Shown piece after piece: positions 8,069 through 16,446 of a stretch of DNA of 39,732 bases; the stretch's first letter is position 1, and each line of letters starts with the position of its first letter. The position numbers were made by a program, and so were the translations under genes. Source of the DNA: Caldisericales bacterium (GTDB lineage Bacteria; Caldisericota; Caldisericia; JAAYUI01); assembly GCA_022707885.1 (NCBI GenBank), contig JAKIZT010000016.1:1-39732 (forward strand), written 5' to 3'. The notes under the pieces were generated by a model. That model had not been told where the DNA came from, did no database searches, and saw only the letters and a program-made list of their open reading frames with translations.

Positions 8069-9118
8069 TTAATCGGCTTTTTGAAAAAACTTTTGCGCCC
8101 AAAGCGAAACATACACAAGTGAAACGAGAACTGGGACTTCAATAAGTGGCCCGACAACAGCTGCCAGTGATTGTCCTGAAGCAATGCCAAATATGCCTGC
8201 TGAAACTGCAATTGCCAGTTCGAAATTGTTTCCAGCCGCAGTAAATGCCACCGATGCCGATTCACTGTAGTTGAATCTTAGCGCTTTTGCACCAAAGAAT
8301 GCACCAAACCACATAAGAAGGAAGTAGCACAAAAGAGGTAGCGCAATCCTGAATACGTCCAGTGGCAAAGAAACAATTTTTTCACCCTGCATTGAGAACA
8401 TGAGAATAATTGTGTAGAGCAATGCCATAAGTGCTGTGGGTGACAATTTTGGCAAAAAACGCTTTTCGAACCAGGCTTCACCTTTTTTCTGGATAAGAAT
8501 TTTTCTGGTAAGGTAGCCTGCAAGAAGTGGTATGCCAAGATAAATGAGAACACTTTTTGCTATTTGCCACATTGATATCTGTATTTGTGTCTGGCTGAGA
8601 CCAAGCCATCCCGGTAACAGCTCAAGATAGAAGAAGCCAAGAACTGAATACATGAATATCTGGAAAACTGAATTTAGGGCCACAAGAATTGCTGCTATTT
8701 CGCTACTTCCCTTTGCAAGCATGTTCCAGACAAGTACCATTGCGATGCATCTTGCCAACCCCACGAGGATTATTCCTGCCCTGTATTCTGGCATATCTGG
8801 AAGCATTAGCCATGCTAGTCCAAACATTAATGCTGGGCCTATGATCCAGTTTAATATGATCGAGTATGAAAACATCTTTTTATTGGATGCCAAACCGGGG
8901 ATTGTTTCATATTTTACCTTTGTTAATACCGGATACATCATCCAGAGAAGGCCAAATGCTATCGGTAGTGAAACATCGGCAATCTTTATCGAATTTAATG
9001 CCGGTCCAAGGGATGGAAACAGGTTTCCAATGGCCACTCCAAGGAGCATGGCGGCCACTATCCAGACAGGTAAAAGTTTGTCAAGAAGAGACAGTTTTGG
9101 TTCTGTTACATTACTCAT
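8069..9118 (-). CDS. acr3: Acr3-type arsenite efflux transporter
   Basis: This 349-residue membrane protein belongs to the Acr3/BART family and should expel arsenite (possibly antimonite) across the inner membrane. About ten hydrophobic helices are visible. The family signature GLARCIAMVLVWN carries the helix-4 cysteine (C124) known to be needed for transport, and GNNFELAIAVSAGIFG matches the conserved helix-9 stretch with its Glu. Length and start agree with the family. It is the last gene of an eight-gene operon beginning with arsR, 14 bases after the permease gene. Expression is probably released when metalloid binds ArsR. It is called arsB in some annotations, but is not the E. coli ArsB family. 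Confidence 0.95.
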   Translation of the reverse strand: MSNVTEPKLSLLDKLLPVWIVAAMLLGVAIGNLFPSLGPALNSIKIADVSLPIAFGLLWMMYPVLTKVKYETIPGLASNKKMFSYSIILNWIIGPALMFGLAWLMLPDMPEYRAGIILVGLARCIAMVLVWNMLAKGSSEIAAILVALNSVFQIFMYSVLGFFYLELLPGWLGLSQTQIQISMWQIAKSVLIYLGIPLLAGYLTRKILIQKKGEAWFEKRFLPKLSPTALMALLYTIILMFSMQGEKIVSLPLDVFRIALPLLCYFLLMWFGAFFGAKALRFNYSESASVAFTAAGNNFELAIAVSAGIFGIASGQSLAAVVGPLIEVPVLVSLVYVSLWAQKFFQKAD

Positions 9119-9132
9119 GCACGGACATCCTC

Positions 9133-10101
9133 CTAGAGTATTGCATTGAATAGATAGCCTGTGAGGATTATTCCGACACCAACAATGCCGGCGAAAATAA
9201 GGATAAGTTTTGTTTTCATAACAGTCTTCAGAATCAGGAATTCAGGGAGCGAAAGACCGGTAACAGCCATCATGAAAGCAAGGGTCGTCCCGAGACTGAC
9301 ACCTTTCTCGGTCAGGACGGAAACAAGTGGAATGATGCCTGCAGCGTTGCTGTAGAGGGGAATGCCGATTAGCGTGGCCACTGGAACTGCCCACCAGTTA
9401 TTTCCACCGGCAATTCTTGCCATGAAATCGACAGGAACATAACCGTGTATCCAGGCCCCGACGGCTATTCCGCCGACAATGAATGGCCAGACCTTCTTAA
9501 GCACATCTACAACATAGCCCCACGCATATGAAGCCCTGTCTTTTACTTTTAGGGGCATTCCATCCTCAGCACAGGCACAGGCTTTTTTCCCGGTCCCAAA
9601 TTGCTGGACAAGGTTTTCTACCTTGAGCTGGCCTATGACGAGTCCCGATAGAATGGCAATTATCATCCCTGATGCAATATAAATCAGGGCCACTTTCCAC
9701 CCAAACATGCCGAGGAGCATCACCAGTGCGACCTCATTTATCATTGGCGAAGCTATGAGGAATGAGAATGTCACGCCAAGCGGAACGCCGGCTTCCATAA
9801 AACCAAGAAAAAGAGGAATTGCACTGCAGGTGCAAAATGGTGTTATGATGCCGAAGGCCGCGGCCATGATGTGTCCAGTTATCTTGTTCCTCTTTGAAAT
9901 AAAAAACCGGACCTTCTCGGGAGGGAGGTATGTCCTCAGGTAGGAAACCACAAAGATGATTGCAATAAGAAGCATGAACACTTTTATGGTGTCAAAAACA
10001 AAGAAACTGACAGCTTCCCCAAGCAGTGATTCGTGCTGTATTTTGAAAATGTCGTATGTGAGCCATTTTGCAAACCAGTTTACTGGTGCGAAGATGTCCA
10101 T
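9133..10101 (-). CDS. ArsP-type permease (DUF318/YraQ family)
   Basis: The 322-residue membrane protein belongs to the PF03773 permease family, whose characterised members (ArsP) export trivalent organoarsenicals such as methylarsenite. About eight helices are visible. The family motif TPFCTCSAIPLF places C90 and C92 in a membrane loop, and an internal duplicate of the half-site is seen at GIPLYSNAAGIIPL. A cytoplasmic linker carries an extra KKACACAED cysteine pair that may bind metal; I infer this only from the residues. It lies in the arsenic operon between the CcdA-like gene and acr3. Other members of the family have different or unknown substrates, so the organoarsenical role is an inference from context. 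Confidence 0.88.
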   Translation of the reverse strand: MDIFAPVNWFAKWLTYDIFKIQHESLLGEAVSFFVFDTIKVFMLLIAIIFVVSYLRTYLPPEKVRFFISKRNKITGHIMAAAFGIITPFCTCSAIPLFLGFMEAGVPLGVTFSFLIASPMINEVALVMLLGMFGWKVALIYIASGMIIAILSGLVIGQLKVENLVQQFGTGKKACACAEDGMPLKVKDRASYAWGYVVDVLKKVWPFIVGGIAVGAWIHGYVPVDFMARIAGGNNWWAVPVATLIGIPLYSNAAGIIPLVSVLTEKGVSLGTTLAFMMAVTGLSLPEFLILKTVMKTKLILIFAGIVGVGIILTGYLFNAIL

Positions 10102-10116
10102 TTTTCCTCCGGAAGT

Positions 10117-10803
10117 TTAAGCGATGTAGAGCAGGTAGAACCCAAAGCCGATGATTAAAAGACCAAATACTTTTCTGAGTACAAGAGAAGCTGTTTTCAT
10201 GTTCTGGTTATTTATAAAGGCCTGTGCGGCACCTATCGAAATGCCCGCTATGAGGAGGAGAACGGAATGCCCAAGAGCGTAGCAGAGCAGGAGCAAGCCG
10301 CCAAAATAGGTGTTTCCGCCTGTTGCTATCAACGCGAGCAGCACCGAGAGAATTGGAACGGCGCATGGTGTTGACACAAAGCCGAAAAGGAGCCCCAGAA
10401 TGAAGGCACCGAAGAGCCCCGTTCTTGGTTTTGTGAGTATTTTTGGCACAGAAATGTTGAATTTTACTATATCAGCGAACACCAGTCCCATCAGGATGCA
10501 GAGGAAGGCCATGAAGTATGTCCACCAGGGGCCGGTCAGTGTTGCCTGCTGGCCGACAAGTGCTGCGATTATCCCCAGCACCATAAAAGAGATTGACTGG
10601 CCAAGAACAAAAAGCAGCGAGAATTTTGCTGCCTTCCAATAGGACTTGTCTTCGCCCTGGTATGCTCCGGATGCCCCGATCATGAGGGGTATCATGCCAA
10701 GAACGCAAGGATTGGAGGCAGTTAGAAATCCGGCGAAAAACACTGTAAATGGCGCGATCCAGGGGTTGTTTTGTATCGACTGGAGGAGGGACTCAATCAC
10801 CAC
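10117..10803 (-). CDS. CcdA-like membrane thiol-disulfide transporter
   Basis: The 228-residue protein has six helices and matches the CcdA/DsbD transmembrane family, which carries reducing power from cytoplasmic thioredoxin to extracytoplasmic thiol proteins. The redox cysteines are present: C33 in SNPCVLG and C147 in STPCAVPIL, in the two symmetry-related halves. The start overlaps the preceding thioredoxin gene by 7 bases. In this operon its likely partners are the two exported CxxC thioredoxins encoded just upstream. No cytochrome c genes are present in the window, so a role in heme maturation is not supported. Confidence 0.9.
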   Translation of the reverse strand: MVIESLLQSIQNNPWIAPFTVFFAGFLTASNPCVLGMIPLMIGASGAYQGEDKSYWKAAKFSLLFVLGQSISFMVLGIIAALVGQQATLTGPWWTYFMAFLCILMGLVFADIVKFNISVPKILTKPRTGLFGAFILGLLFGFVSTPCAVPILSVLLALIATGGNTYFGGLLLLCYALGHSVLLLIAGISIGAAQAFINNQNMKTASLVLRKVFGLLIIGFGFYLLYIA

Positions 10804-11201
10804 TGCACCCCCAGGGGTTCAGTTTTTTCTTTTATCCAGTTTCTTGCGTCATCAACTTCTTCAAGTGAAAATATCCTTCTTGCGACCTCATTTGACTCTT
10901 TGTCGAAGATGATAATGACAGGAATGACTTTTACATTGTAAAAAGACTTCATTGAGTTATCTATCAGGAGACTGTTTAAAACGGCTTTTCCCTCAAGTTC
11001 TTTTTTGACATCATCCATAATTGGGCGGAGTTTTGTGCATGGTTCGCAAAGGTCAGCGCCAAGCTCGACGATTGTTACCTCGCCTTTTTGTGGTTTTGGG
11101 AAATCGGAGCCCTTCTCGAAAAACAGTTTGTATGATAGAAGACCCAGCGCGGCAAGGGCCACTATGACAAGAATTATTGTGTTTGCAACGTTATTTTTCA
11201 T
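10797..11201 (-). CDS. Membrane-tethered thioredoxin-fold protein
   Basis: The 134-residue protein has one N-terminal helix (residues 7-26) and an extracytoplasmic thioredoxin domain with the active site C52-E-P-C55 (GADLCEPCTKL). The cis-proline loop is present (VKVIPVIIIF). It overlaps the upstream lipoprotein gene by ATGA and the downstream ccdA-like gene by 7 bases, which suggests coupled translation and a shared pathway. CcdA would reduce its disulfide. What it reduces in turn is unknown; candidates are the other operon proteins or extracytoplasmic arsenicals. Confidence 0.88.
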   Translation of the reverse strand: MKNNVANTIILVIVALAALGLLSYKLFFEKGSDFPKPQKGEVTIVELGADLCEPCTKLRPIMDDVKKELEGKAVLNSLLIDNSMKSFYNVKVIPVIIIFDKESNEVARRIFSLEEVDDARNWIKEKTEPLGVQW

Positions 11202-11620
11202 TGCATTCCTGCTTTTCTGAGCTCTTCGACAAGCTCATCTTTTGTTGCGATGCCGGTTTTTCTGAATGTCTGGTTACCGGATGCATCAAAAACAAATGTT
11301 GTTGGAATGCCCTGTATCTGGAATCTCTCCACTGCTTCCGGGTCTTCATCAATGTCGACAATTGCAACCTGGATTTTTCCTTCAAACTCCTTGCCGATCA
11401 CGTTGACCGTGTCCGTCATTATTATGCATGGTTTGCAGGTTGCCCTTCCAACCTTGATCACCACCGGCATCCCAGAATCATTTTTGATTGAAATGATGCC
11501 ATTGCCACTATCGCCTTCATTGACGCAAGGCAAGTTTTCATTGCTTCCGCATGATGTCAGGAAAACAGAGCCTGCAAAAATTGCAAATAAAACAAAACTT
11601 GATAAAGTGCTTTTTCTCAT
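11198..11620 (-). CDS. Thioredoxin-fold lipoprotein
   Basis: The 140-residue protein has a lipoprotein signal ending in LTSC (lipidated C24) and a thioredoxin domain with C62-K-P-C65 (GRATCKPC). The cis-proline motif is IQGIPTTFVF, and the overall length and order match thioredoxin. C32 is an additional cysteine in the linker. It overlaps both neighbours by ATGA. Together with the next gene it gives two outward-facing thioredoxins with different anchors, which suggests an electron relay rather than redundancy; this is inference. Confidence 0.9.
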   Translation of the reverse strand: MRKSTLSSFVLFAIFAGSVFLTSCGSNENLPCVNEGDSGNGIISIKNDSGMPVVIKVGRATCKPCIIMTDTVNVIGKEFEGKIQVAIVDIDEDPEAVERFQIQGIPTTFVFDASGNQTFRKTGIATKDELVEELRKAGMQ

Positions 11621-13101
11621 TTTTGGCCTCTTTCAGTTTCAATAACAATCTTTTTGTTTTCATATCCTACTTTTAAACCGAGCGATTCCGCTATAAATCT
11701 TACTGGCAACATGACCCTTCCGTTTTGTATGAATGGCACTATTTTGGGGTCGCTGTCGATCTGTTTTTCACCACCGCTTGTTCTGGCAGTGTTTTTCCCG
11801 ACCCACAGACTCAATGTTTTGCCGTTCAGCTGGCAAGTCGTCTTTTTCGCTCCCTGGTCCCATGATACAGAGCCGCCAAATGGTTCACAGACATATCTTG
11901 CTGGCAGGAAAGATCTGCCTCCTGCAATGACTGGAGCAACATCCATTTCAACAGCAAATGAATCTCTTCCAAGTGTCTTTTGTCCAACCTCAAATATTAT
12001 TTTTCCTGGCACCTTGCTGTAAAGAGAAATTGTATTTTCAGAGGCTATTGCAATGTTGTCCCCTTGCAGGTCAACCGATTCAATCTTCTTGCCAAATGCG
12101 ATGTTGCCCTGTTTTGATCCATCAGCTGAGGATATTTTTTCAATCAAGTTTCCTTTTGGGACAAAAATTGTTTCTTCAGAACAGAAAAGTCTTGCTGTTG
12201 GAAAGGAATCGAGTTGTGACAGCCACAATCTCTTGCCTGTCGATATGCAGCATGCCTTGCCAAAGAAATTCGCATCAAAGCAATTTATTGCCAAGGCTGG
12301 AGTCGTGACAAAAAATTTGCCTTTTGATGAAACCGCCTGTAAAGAGCCAGTGCCTGTTTCATATTTCCATCTTGGGTTTCCGCTTGAGGCCTCGATTGCA
12401 AAGAGATATTTCCCTTCCTGGGCAAGAATCCTGCTCTGGTCTGCAAATATCCATTCTGGTGAATCATCGAGTACCAGTTCCCATTTTTGTTTCCCGGTTG
12501 GTATGTCGAGGCAGTAGAGCTTTTTGTCTGTGGTCGCAAAAAATAGCTGATCATCACCGAGTGTTTTTGGGCCAATAGCTGGTACTGACTTGAAAGCGGA
12601 AATCCAGGTTTTTTTGCCACTTTTGGCATCAACGCAGTAAAAATTGCCATCGGCACAACCAAAAAATACCATTTTCCCAAGAATTGCCAAGTCTGTTGTA
12701 ATATTGGTTTCTGTCTGGAATATCCAGTTTTTTTGCCCGCCATCTCCAATGGAAATTACTTGTCTGGCCGTTTTGACAAAAATTGAATCACTGCTTGATA
12801 TTATCTGGTTTGGTTTCTGGTCAAGTCTGTATGACCAGGCCAGCTTTCCTGAATAAATGCCAAATGTGTTTACCTGTAGATTCTCAAGAGCCACAGCCAT
12901 TCTTGAACCCACAAAAACAGGCCCGGAAACGATATTTGCTGGCAATTGCTTTTCCCAGACCTGGGACTGGGGAAAGGACGCCCAATCATCGTTTGCTATC
13001 CAGCCATTGTCAGGTATTCCTGATTGGGGCATGGCACCTGCACTTGTCGTGGCAATTATCAGCACGAGTATTGACAGAAGGATTTTTGCAATATTTCTCA
13101 T
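11617..13101 (-). CDS. Secreted PQQ-like propeller with PF07833-type C-terminal domain
   Basis: The 494-residue protein has a signal peptide (cut near residue 23). Residues ~40-370 contain repeated blade motifs of the PQQ-like propeller type, such as YCVDAKSGKKTWISAF and YCLDIPTGKQKWELVL. Residues ~375-490 match the copper-amine-oxidase N-terminal-like domain, with two copies of the G(R)xxLPxRY/F..E motif (GGRSFLPARYVCEPFGG and NGRVMLPVRFIAESLG). Despite its name this domain is not an oxidase. The gene lies inside the arsenic operon with ATGA overlaps on both sides, so its product is made with the thioredoxins. Two cysteines in CCISTGKR could be thioredoxin targets; its role in arsenic handling is unknown. 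Confidence 0.85.
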   Translation of the reverse strand: MRNIAKILLSILVLIIATTSAGAMPQSGIPDNGWIANDDWASFPQSQVWEKQLPANIVSGPVFVGSRMAVALENLQVNTFGIYSGKLAWSYRLDQKPNQIISSSDSIFVKTARQVISIGDGGQKNWIFQTETNITTDLAILGKMVFFGCADGNFYCVDAKSGKKTWISAFKSVPAIGPKTLGDDQLFFATTDKKLYCLDIPTGKQKWELVLDDSPEWIFADQSRILAQEGKYLFAIEASSGNPRWKYETGTGSLQAVSSKGKFFVTTPALAINCFDANFFGKACCISTGKRLWLSQLDSFPTARLFCSEETIFVPKGNLIEKISSADGSKQGNIAFGKKIESVDLQGDNIAIASENTISLYSKVPGKIIFEVGQKTLGRDSFAVEMDVAPVIAGGRSFLPARYVCEPFGGSVSWDQGAKKTTCQLNGKTLSLWVGKNTARTSGGEKQIDSDPKIVPFIQNGRVMLPVRFIAESLGLKVGYENKKIVIETERGQK

Positions 13102-13340
13102 TGCTGGTTTTGTTTTATGAGCTCCATTATCTGTGATGGAGAGAGCATTCTTCCTGAAGAAACAACCTTGCCGTCGATTGCGATTGCCGGCGTTGCCATA
13201 ACACCCATCCCGACAATTTTCTGCAAATCCTTCACTGGTTCGATCTCAGCGCTGATGCCCATTTTTGCAACAGCTTCCCTTACATTTGCCTCAAGAGAAT
13301 GGCATTTTGCGCATCCCATTCCGAGTACCTGTATTTTCAT
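13098..13340 (-). CDS. Small cytoplasmic thioredoxin-like protein (redox-active disulfide protein 2 type)
   Basis: The 80-residue protein matches the small thioredoxin family TIGR00412, with active site C10-A-K-C13 in GMGCAKCHSLEANV and the cis-proline loop MATPAIAIDGK. It has no signal peptide, so it acts in the cytoplasm. Such proteins are often found beside ArsR regulators and ArsP-type permeases. It lies 18 bases after arsR and overlaps the propeller gene by ATGA. It may feed electrons to the CcdA-like protein or reduce arsenicals; neither is shown by the sequence. Confidence 0.92.
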   Translation of the reverse strand: MKIQVLGMGCAKCHSLEANVREAVAKMGISAEIEPVKDLQKIVGMGVMATPAIAIDGKVVSSGRMLSPSQIMELIKQNQQ

Positions 13341-13358
13341 TTGTTTCCTCGCTTTTTG

Positions 13359-13700
13359 CTATTTAATTCTTGCAGATTTGATTATCGAGCATGGTGATTC
13401 TTCATCGCCACATTTCCCAAGCAGGCATGACATGAATGACTTGACACAGGAGAGTGAAAGCTTGTAGACAACCTCATGGCCAACCCTCTCACAATCAACG
13501 ATCTTGCATGACTTGAGGACTGAAAGGTGCTGTGAAACACATGGTGGTCTACATTCCATCTTTTGGGCTATCTCGGTTACCGAGAGGGCATTGTTTCCAA
13601 TGAGAGAGATTATTTTCAACCTTTTTGGTGAAGAAAGGGCCGAGAATATGTCTGAAACTTCCTGAAGCTCTTTCTCGGTGTTGTCATCCAGATATTTCAT
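13359..13700 (-). CDS. arsR: ArsR-family metalloid-responsive repressor
   Basis: The 113-residue protein is a winged-helix ArsR/SmtB repressor. The recognition helix is in CRPPCVSQHLSVLKS, preceded by DIFSALSSPKRLKIISLI. It has eight cysteines (C50, C54, C65, C70, C85, C92, C97, C104). The classical ELCVCDL arsenic site is replaced by MECRPPC at the same helix, and the cysteine-rich C-terminus (SCLLGKCGDEESPC) could form another site, so the inducer is likely a trivalent metalloid. It is first in the operon and probably autoregulated through the dyad over its own start codon. No ribosome binding site precedes the ATG. Confidence 0.93.
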   Translation of the reverse strand: MKYLDDNTEKELQEVSDIFSALSSPKRLKIISLIGNNALSVTEIAQKMECRPPCVSQHLSVLKSCKIVDCERVGHEVVYKLSLSCVKSFMSCLLGKCGDEESPCSIIKSARIK

Positions 13701-13707
13701 AATTTCG

Positions 13708-13735
13708 AATATATGAAATGTTGGATTGTATTCAA
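13708..13735 (-). promoter_or_regulatory. arsR operon promoter with overlapping dyads
   Basis: On the minus strand TTGAAT (13730-13735) and TATATT (13708-13713) are separated by 16 bases. Transcription would start at or beside the arsR ATG (13700), giving a leaderless mRNA. A dyad ATTTCAT/ATGAAAT (13694-13700 and 13713-13719) covers the -10 box and start codon, and a perfect 12-base palindrome CAAGTTAACTTG (13733-13744) touches the -35 box. Either could be the ArsR operator. Confidence 0.55.
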
Positions 13736-13782
13736 GTTAACTTGGGGTGAGTTTTGGCGGAGTACGTTTTGCTAGTTCTCAA

Positions 13783-16446
13783 TCAAGGTGATGGCTGGTT
13801 GAATACTAGCGTGGCTTTTCTGGTTCTGTCATCCCAGGAGATTTTTGCCCCGAACGTTTCACCTATGATTCTTGGCGGGATGAATGTCCTGCCGTTTTTT
13901 ATCTCCGGGGGCGAAGCCAGTTTTATTGTGTCTATGGAGCCATCCGCTTTTTCCACTATGGCATTCTGGTAGTCTACTATGAGCCTCAGCGTTGTTCCCG
14001 CCAGTGTAAACAGCACCGTTTTCAGCTCCTTCACCCATTCTGTCTGTGCCTTGTAGAAATAGCCTAGTGGGTCCCCTATGTATCTGATTGGGACCATTGT
14101 ACTGCCATTTTTGGAGACATATGGCGGGGCGTCCATTGGCAGAGACCTTCCATTCACGGTGTACTGCTTTGATCCTATTGAAAATTCTATCTTGCACTCG
14201 GGTATGTGCATTGTTTTTGCGTTAATTTTCAGGGTGATTGGCGTCGAGCTTATCATGGTGTTGATGGATGCAGTGTATTGCTGGTTTGGCCAGAACGTTG
14301 AAGGCGAGATTGTGCAGATGTAGAGCCATGAGTTGCCCTTGTTTTTGACAAAGCGCGGACTGGATAGCCATGAAGTCGAAAGTATTGGTTTTATGCTCTC
14401 CTTCAGGTCATTATCGCCGGAATTTAGTATCTGGAAGACAGCTTCTTTTGGCTTGTCCATAAAACAGTCCTGAAAAACCACTTCTACTGAGGAATTGACT
14501 ATACTCGGTCTTGCGGGCTGGGGAACAACATTGATTGTTACTGGTAATGTGACCGGGTTGGCAATCGTTTTCTGGTTCCCGATCTGAATTGTTGCGGCAT
14601 ATTTGCCTGTGGCGAGGTTTTCTGTTGAAGCAGTCACAGATATTTTTATGCTTTTTTTCCCTTCAGAGAGGGTTGCTGATTGCGGGGAACATTCGAGCCA
14701 GCTGTCCGAAGACTTGAAATCAAGCGTTGCCATTGAGCCTTTTGCCAGGCTTACAGCAAACTCTCTCAAATTTTTTCGTCCCCTGTAGGTGTCCATAAAG
14801 TCAATCTGGGAGCTTGAGACCTGTATCCTTGGCAAATCAGGCGCAAAGGTTGCCTTTACTTCAATGGTTTGTGTCCCGGCATTGGTTTCAATGCTTACAG
14901 TGCCTGAATATTCTGTCTCCCTGATGTTTTTGATACCAGAAGAGCTTGCCTTTACCGTTAATTTTGTCTCCCCAGAAGTCTTGAACTCCGATTTGTCAAT
15001 TGAAAGCCATGATTTTGACTGTTCATCCACCAGGATTTCACCGACAAGTGGCGGGTCGCTGGGACCATTGTTACTTATGATGACATCTCGTTGTCCTGCT
15101 GTGCCGAATTTTATGGTACCAAAATTGATTTGGGTTGGTGAAACCATTAGCTGTGGCCTGGCGCCCTCAAAACGGTAAATTTTGCCCGATCTGGAGGCCA
15201 CAAACATATATCCGCCGGCTATCACCGGTTGTGTGAGAGAGCCACCCTTTATCTCAATACCGCTGCTATTGGTTTGGTCGATTGTGAATGTATCAAGATC
15301 AATAGTGTACAGGTTCCCTTCTCTCGCAGGATTCTCTTCGCTGTCAAGCGATGCAGTGCAAACATAAAGATATTTGCCTGCCGAGGTTGCTTGTGCAAAA
15401 ATTGGATTTTTAAGGTCTATCATTCCGGCCGGTTTCATTGTTTCCAGGTCTATTCTGTACAAGTTGCCATCGTCTGCACCTGCATAGATCTGGCCATCCA
15501 CAATGGTTGGCGTTGCCCAGAAAGTTGGCCTCTGTGTTCTTCTGTCGGGGCTTGTCCTGAAACTTGTGATTTGCCCGATATTGCTTCCACCTATTGTTAT
15601 CCTGTGCACGAGACCTTTTGAGGAACCAAAAATCGCATATGTTTTTCCTTGCGATTCAGTAATGCATGATGATGAAGTTATTGATATCTCATCTCTTGCC
15701 GATGGCTGGGTATTTATGATCTGCTTGCCGGTTTTTCTGTTGTATGCAAAAAAACTGCCAGAATCATCGCCAAAAACAACAAGGTCTTTCAACGCAGATG
15801 GCGAAGTTGTTATCTTCCCTTTTGCCTTGAATGAACCTGTTATGCGCAATTCAGCGAGATCAAAAGCATAGACATTTCCTGAATCAGAACCAATGTAACA
15901 GGTGTTGTCATATATGGTTGGTGAAGAAGTGATTGGTGTTCTCTCCCCACCTGCATCAACTAGTTTTTTTGGGAAAGTACCTCTGAAATAGACTATGTTT
16001 CCGAGATAATCTCCAACCACGATTGTTTTTTCTTCATTTCCTCCCCAGACGGCAGGACTCCCAACCACTCCTGGCTCTGGTACATCCACGGCATTGAAAG
16101 TTTGTTCCAGGAGAAGGTCCCCGGTAAATATGTCATATTGCCTGAGGGTCCCCTCTTGCCTGTTGCCGCTCCTTTTGTCATAAAAACCCTGTTGGACAAT
16201 ATATAAAATTCCATCTTTTGCAACCGGTGTTCCAAGCCCGCCGAGGTTTGAAAGTGATACGTCCCAGGAATCTTTTTTACTTTCGCTAAAAGGCATTGTG
16301 AAAGGGAGATAGTTATCCTTGCTTGTGCCACTTTTAAGGTTGTCATGCCCTATCATTGGCCACCAGTCAAAGGATGGTTTGGCAAGTGATACACCCGTTG
16401 CAAGGAGACATGAAACGATTGCCAATAGAAGAAACTTTCTTCTCAT
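13783..16446 (-). CDS. Secreted propeller / Ig-like / PF07833-type surface protein
   Basis: The 887-residue protein has a signal peptide (residues 1-22) and then SFDWWPMIGHDNLKSG, the usual opening of a PQQ-like propeller. Residues ~25-440 contain blade motifs such as VYAFDLAELRITGSFKAKG and FFAYNRKTGKQI. Residues ~440-740 are three or so Ig-like domains of the ASH/BACON kind (INFGTIKFGTAGQRDVIISN). Residues ~755-887 are a PF07833-type domain (STMVPIRYIGDPLG and GRTFIPPRIIGETFGAKISW). It overlaps the kinase gene by ATGA and so is probably its partner, either a sensor for the kinase's outer part or a regulated surface protein. No enzyme active site is seen. Confidence 0.85.
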   Translation of the reverse strand: MRRKFLLLAIVSCLLATGVSLAKPSFDWWPMIGHDNLKSGTSKDNYLPFTMPFSESKKDSWDVSLSNLGGLGTPVAKDGILYIVQQGFYDKRSGNRQEGTLRQYDIFTGDLLLEQTFNAVDVPEPGVVGSPAVWGGNEEKTIVVGDYLGNIVYFRGTFPKKLVDAGGERTPITSSPTIYDNTCYIGSDSGNVYAFDLAELRITGSFKAKGKITTSPSALKDLVVFGDDSGSFFAYNRKTGKQIINTQPSARDEISITSSSCITESQGKTYAIFGSSKGLVHRITIGGSNIGQITSFRTSPDRRTQRPTFWATPTIVDGQIYAGADDGNLYRIDLETMKPAGMIDLKNPIFAQATSAGKYLYVCTASLDSEENPAREGNLYTIDLDTFTIDQTNSSGIEIKGGSLTQPVIAGGYMFVASRSGKIYRFEGARPQLMVSPTQINFGTIKFGTAGQRDVIISNNGPSDPPLVGEILVDEQSKSWLSIDKSEFKTSGETKLTVKASSSGIKNIRETEYSGTVSIETNAGTQTIEVKATFAPDLPRIQVSSSQIDFMDTYRGRKNLREFAVSLAKGSMATLDFKSSDSWLECSPQSATLSEGKKSIKISVTASTENLATGKYAATIQIGNQKTIANPVTLPVTINVVPQPARPSIVNSSVEVVFQDCFMDKPKEAVFQILNSGDNDLKESIKPILSTSWLSSPRFVKNKGNSWLYICTISPSTFWPNQQYTASINTMISSTPITLKINAKTMHIPECKIEFSIGSKQYTVNGRSLPMDAPPYVSKNGSTMVPIRYIGDPLGYFYKAQTEWVKELKTVLFTLAGTTLRLIVDYQNAIVEKADGSIDTIKLASPPEIKNGRTFIPPRIIGETFGAKISWDDRTRKATLVFNQPSP

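Noticed and set aside
10117..10803. Cytochrome c maturation role for the CcdA-like protein
   Set aside because: No cytochrome or heme-lyase genes are present; context points to the operon thioredoxins.
11617..13101. Copper amine oxidase activity
   Set aside because: Only the PF07833-type small domain is present, which has no oxidase active site.
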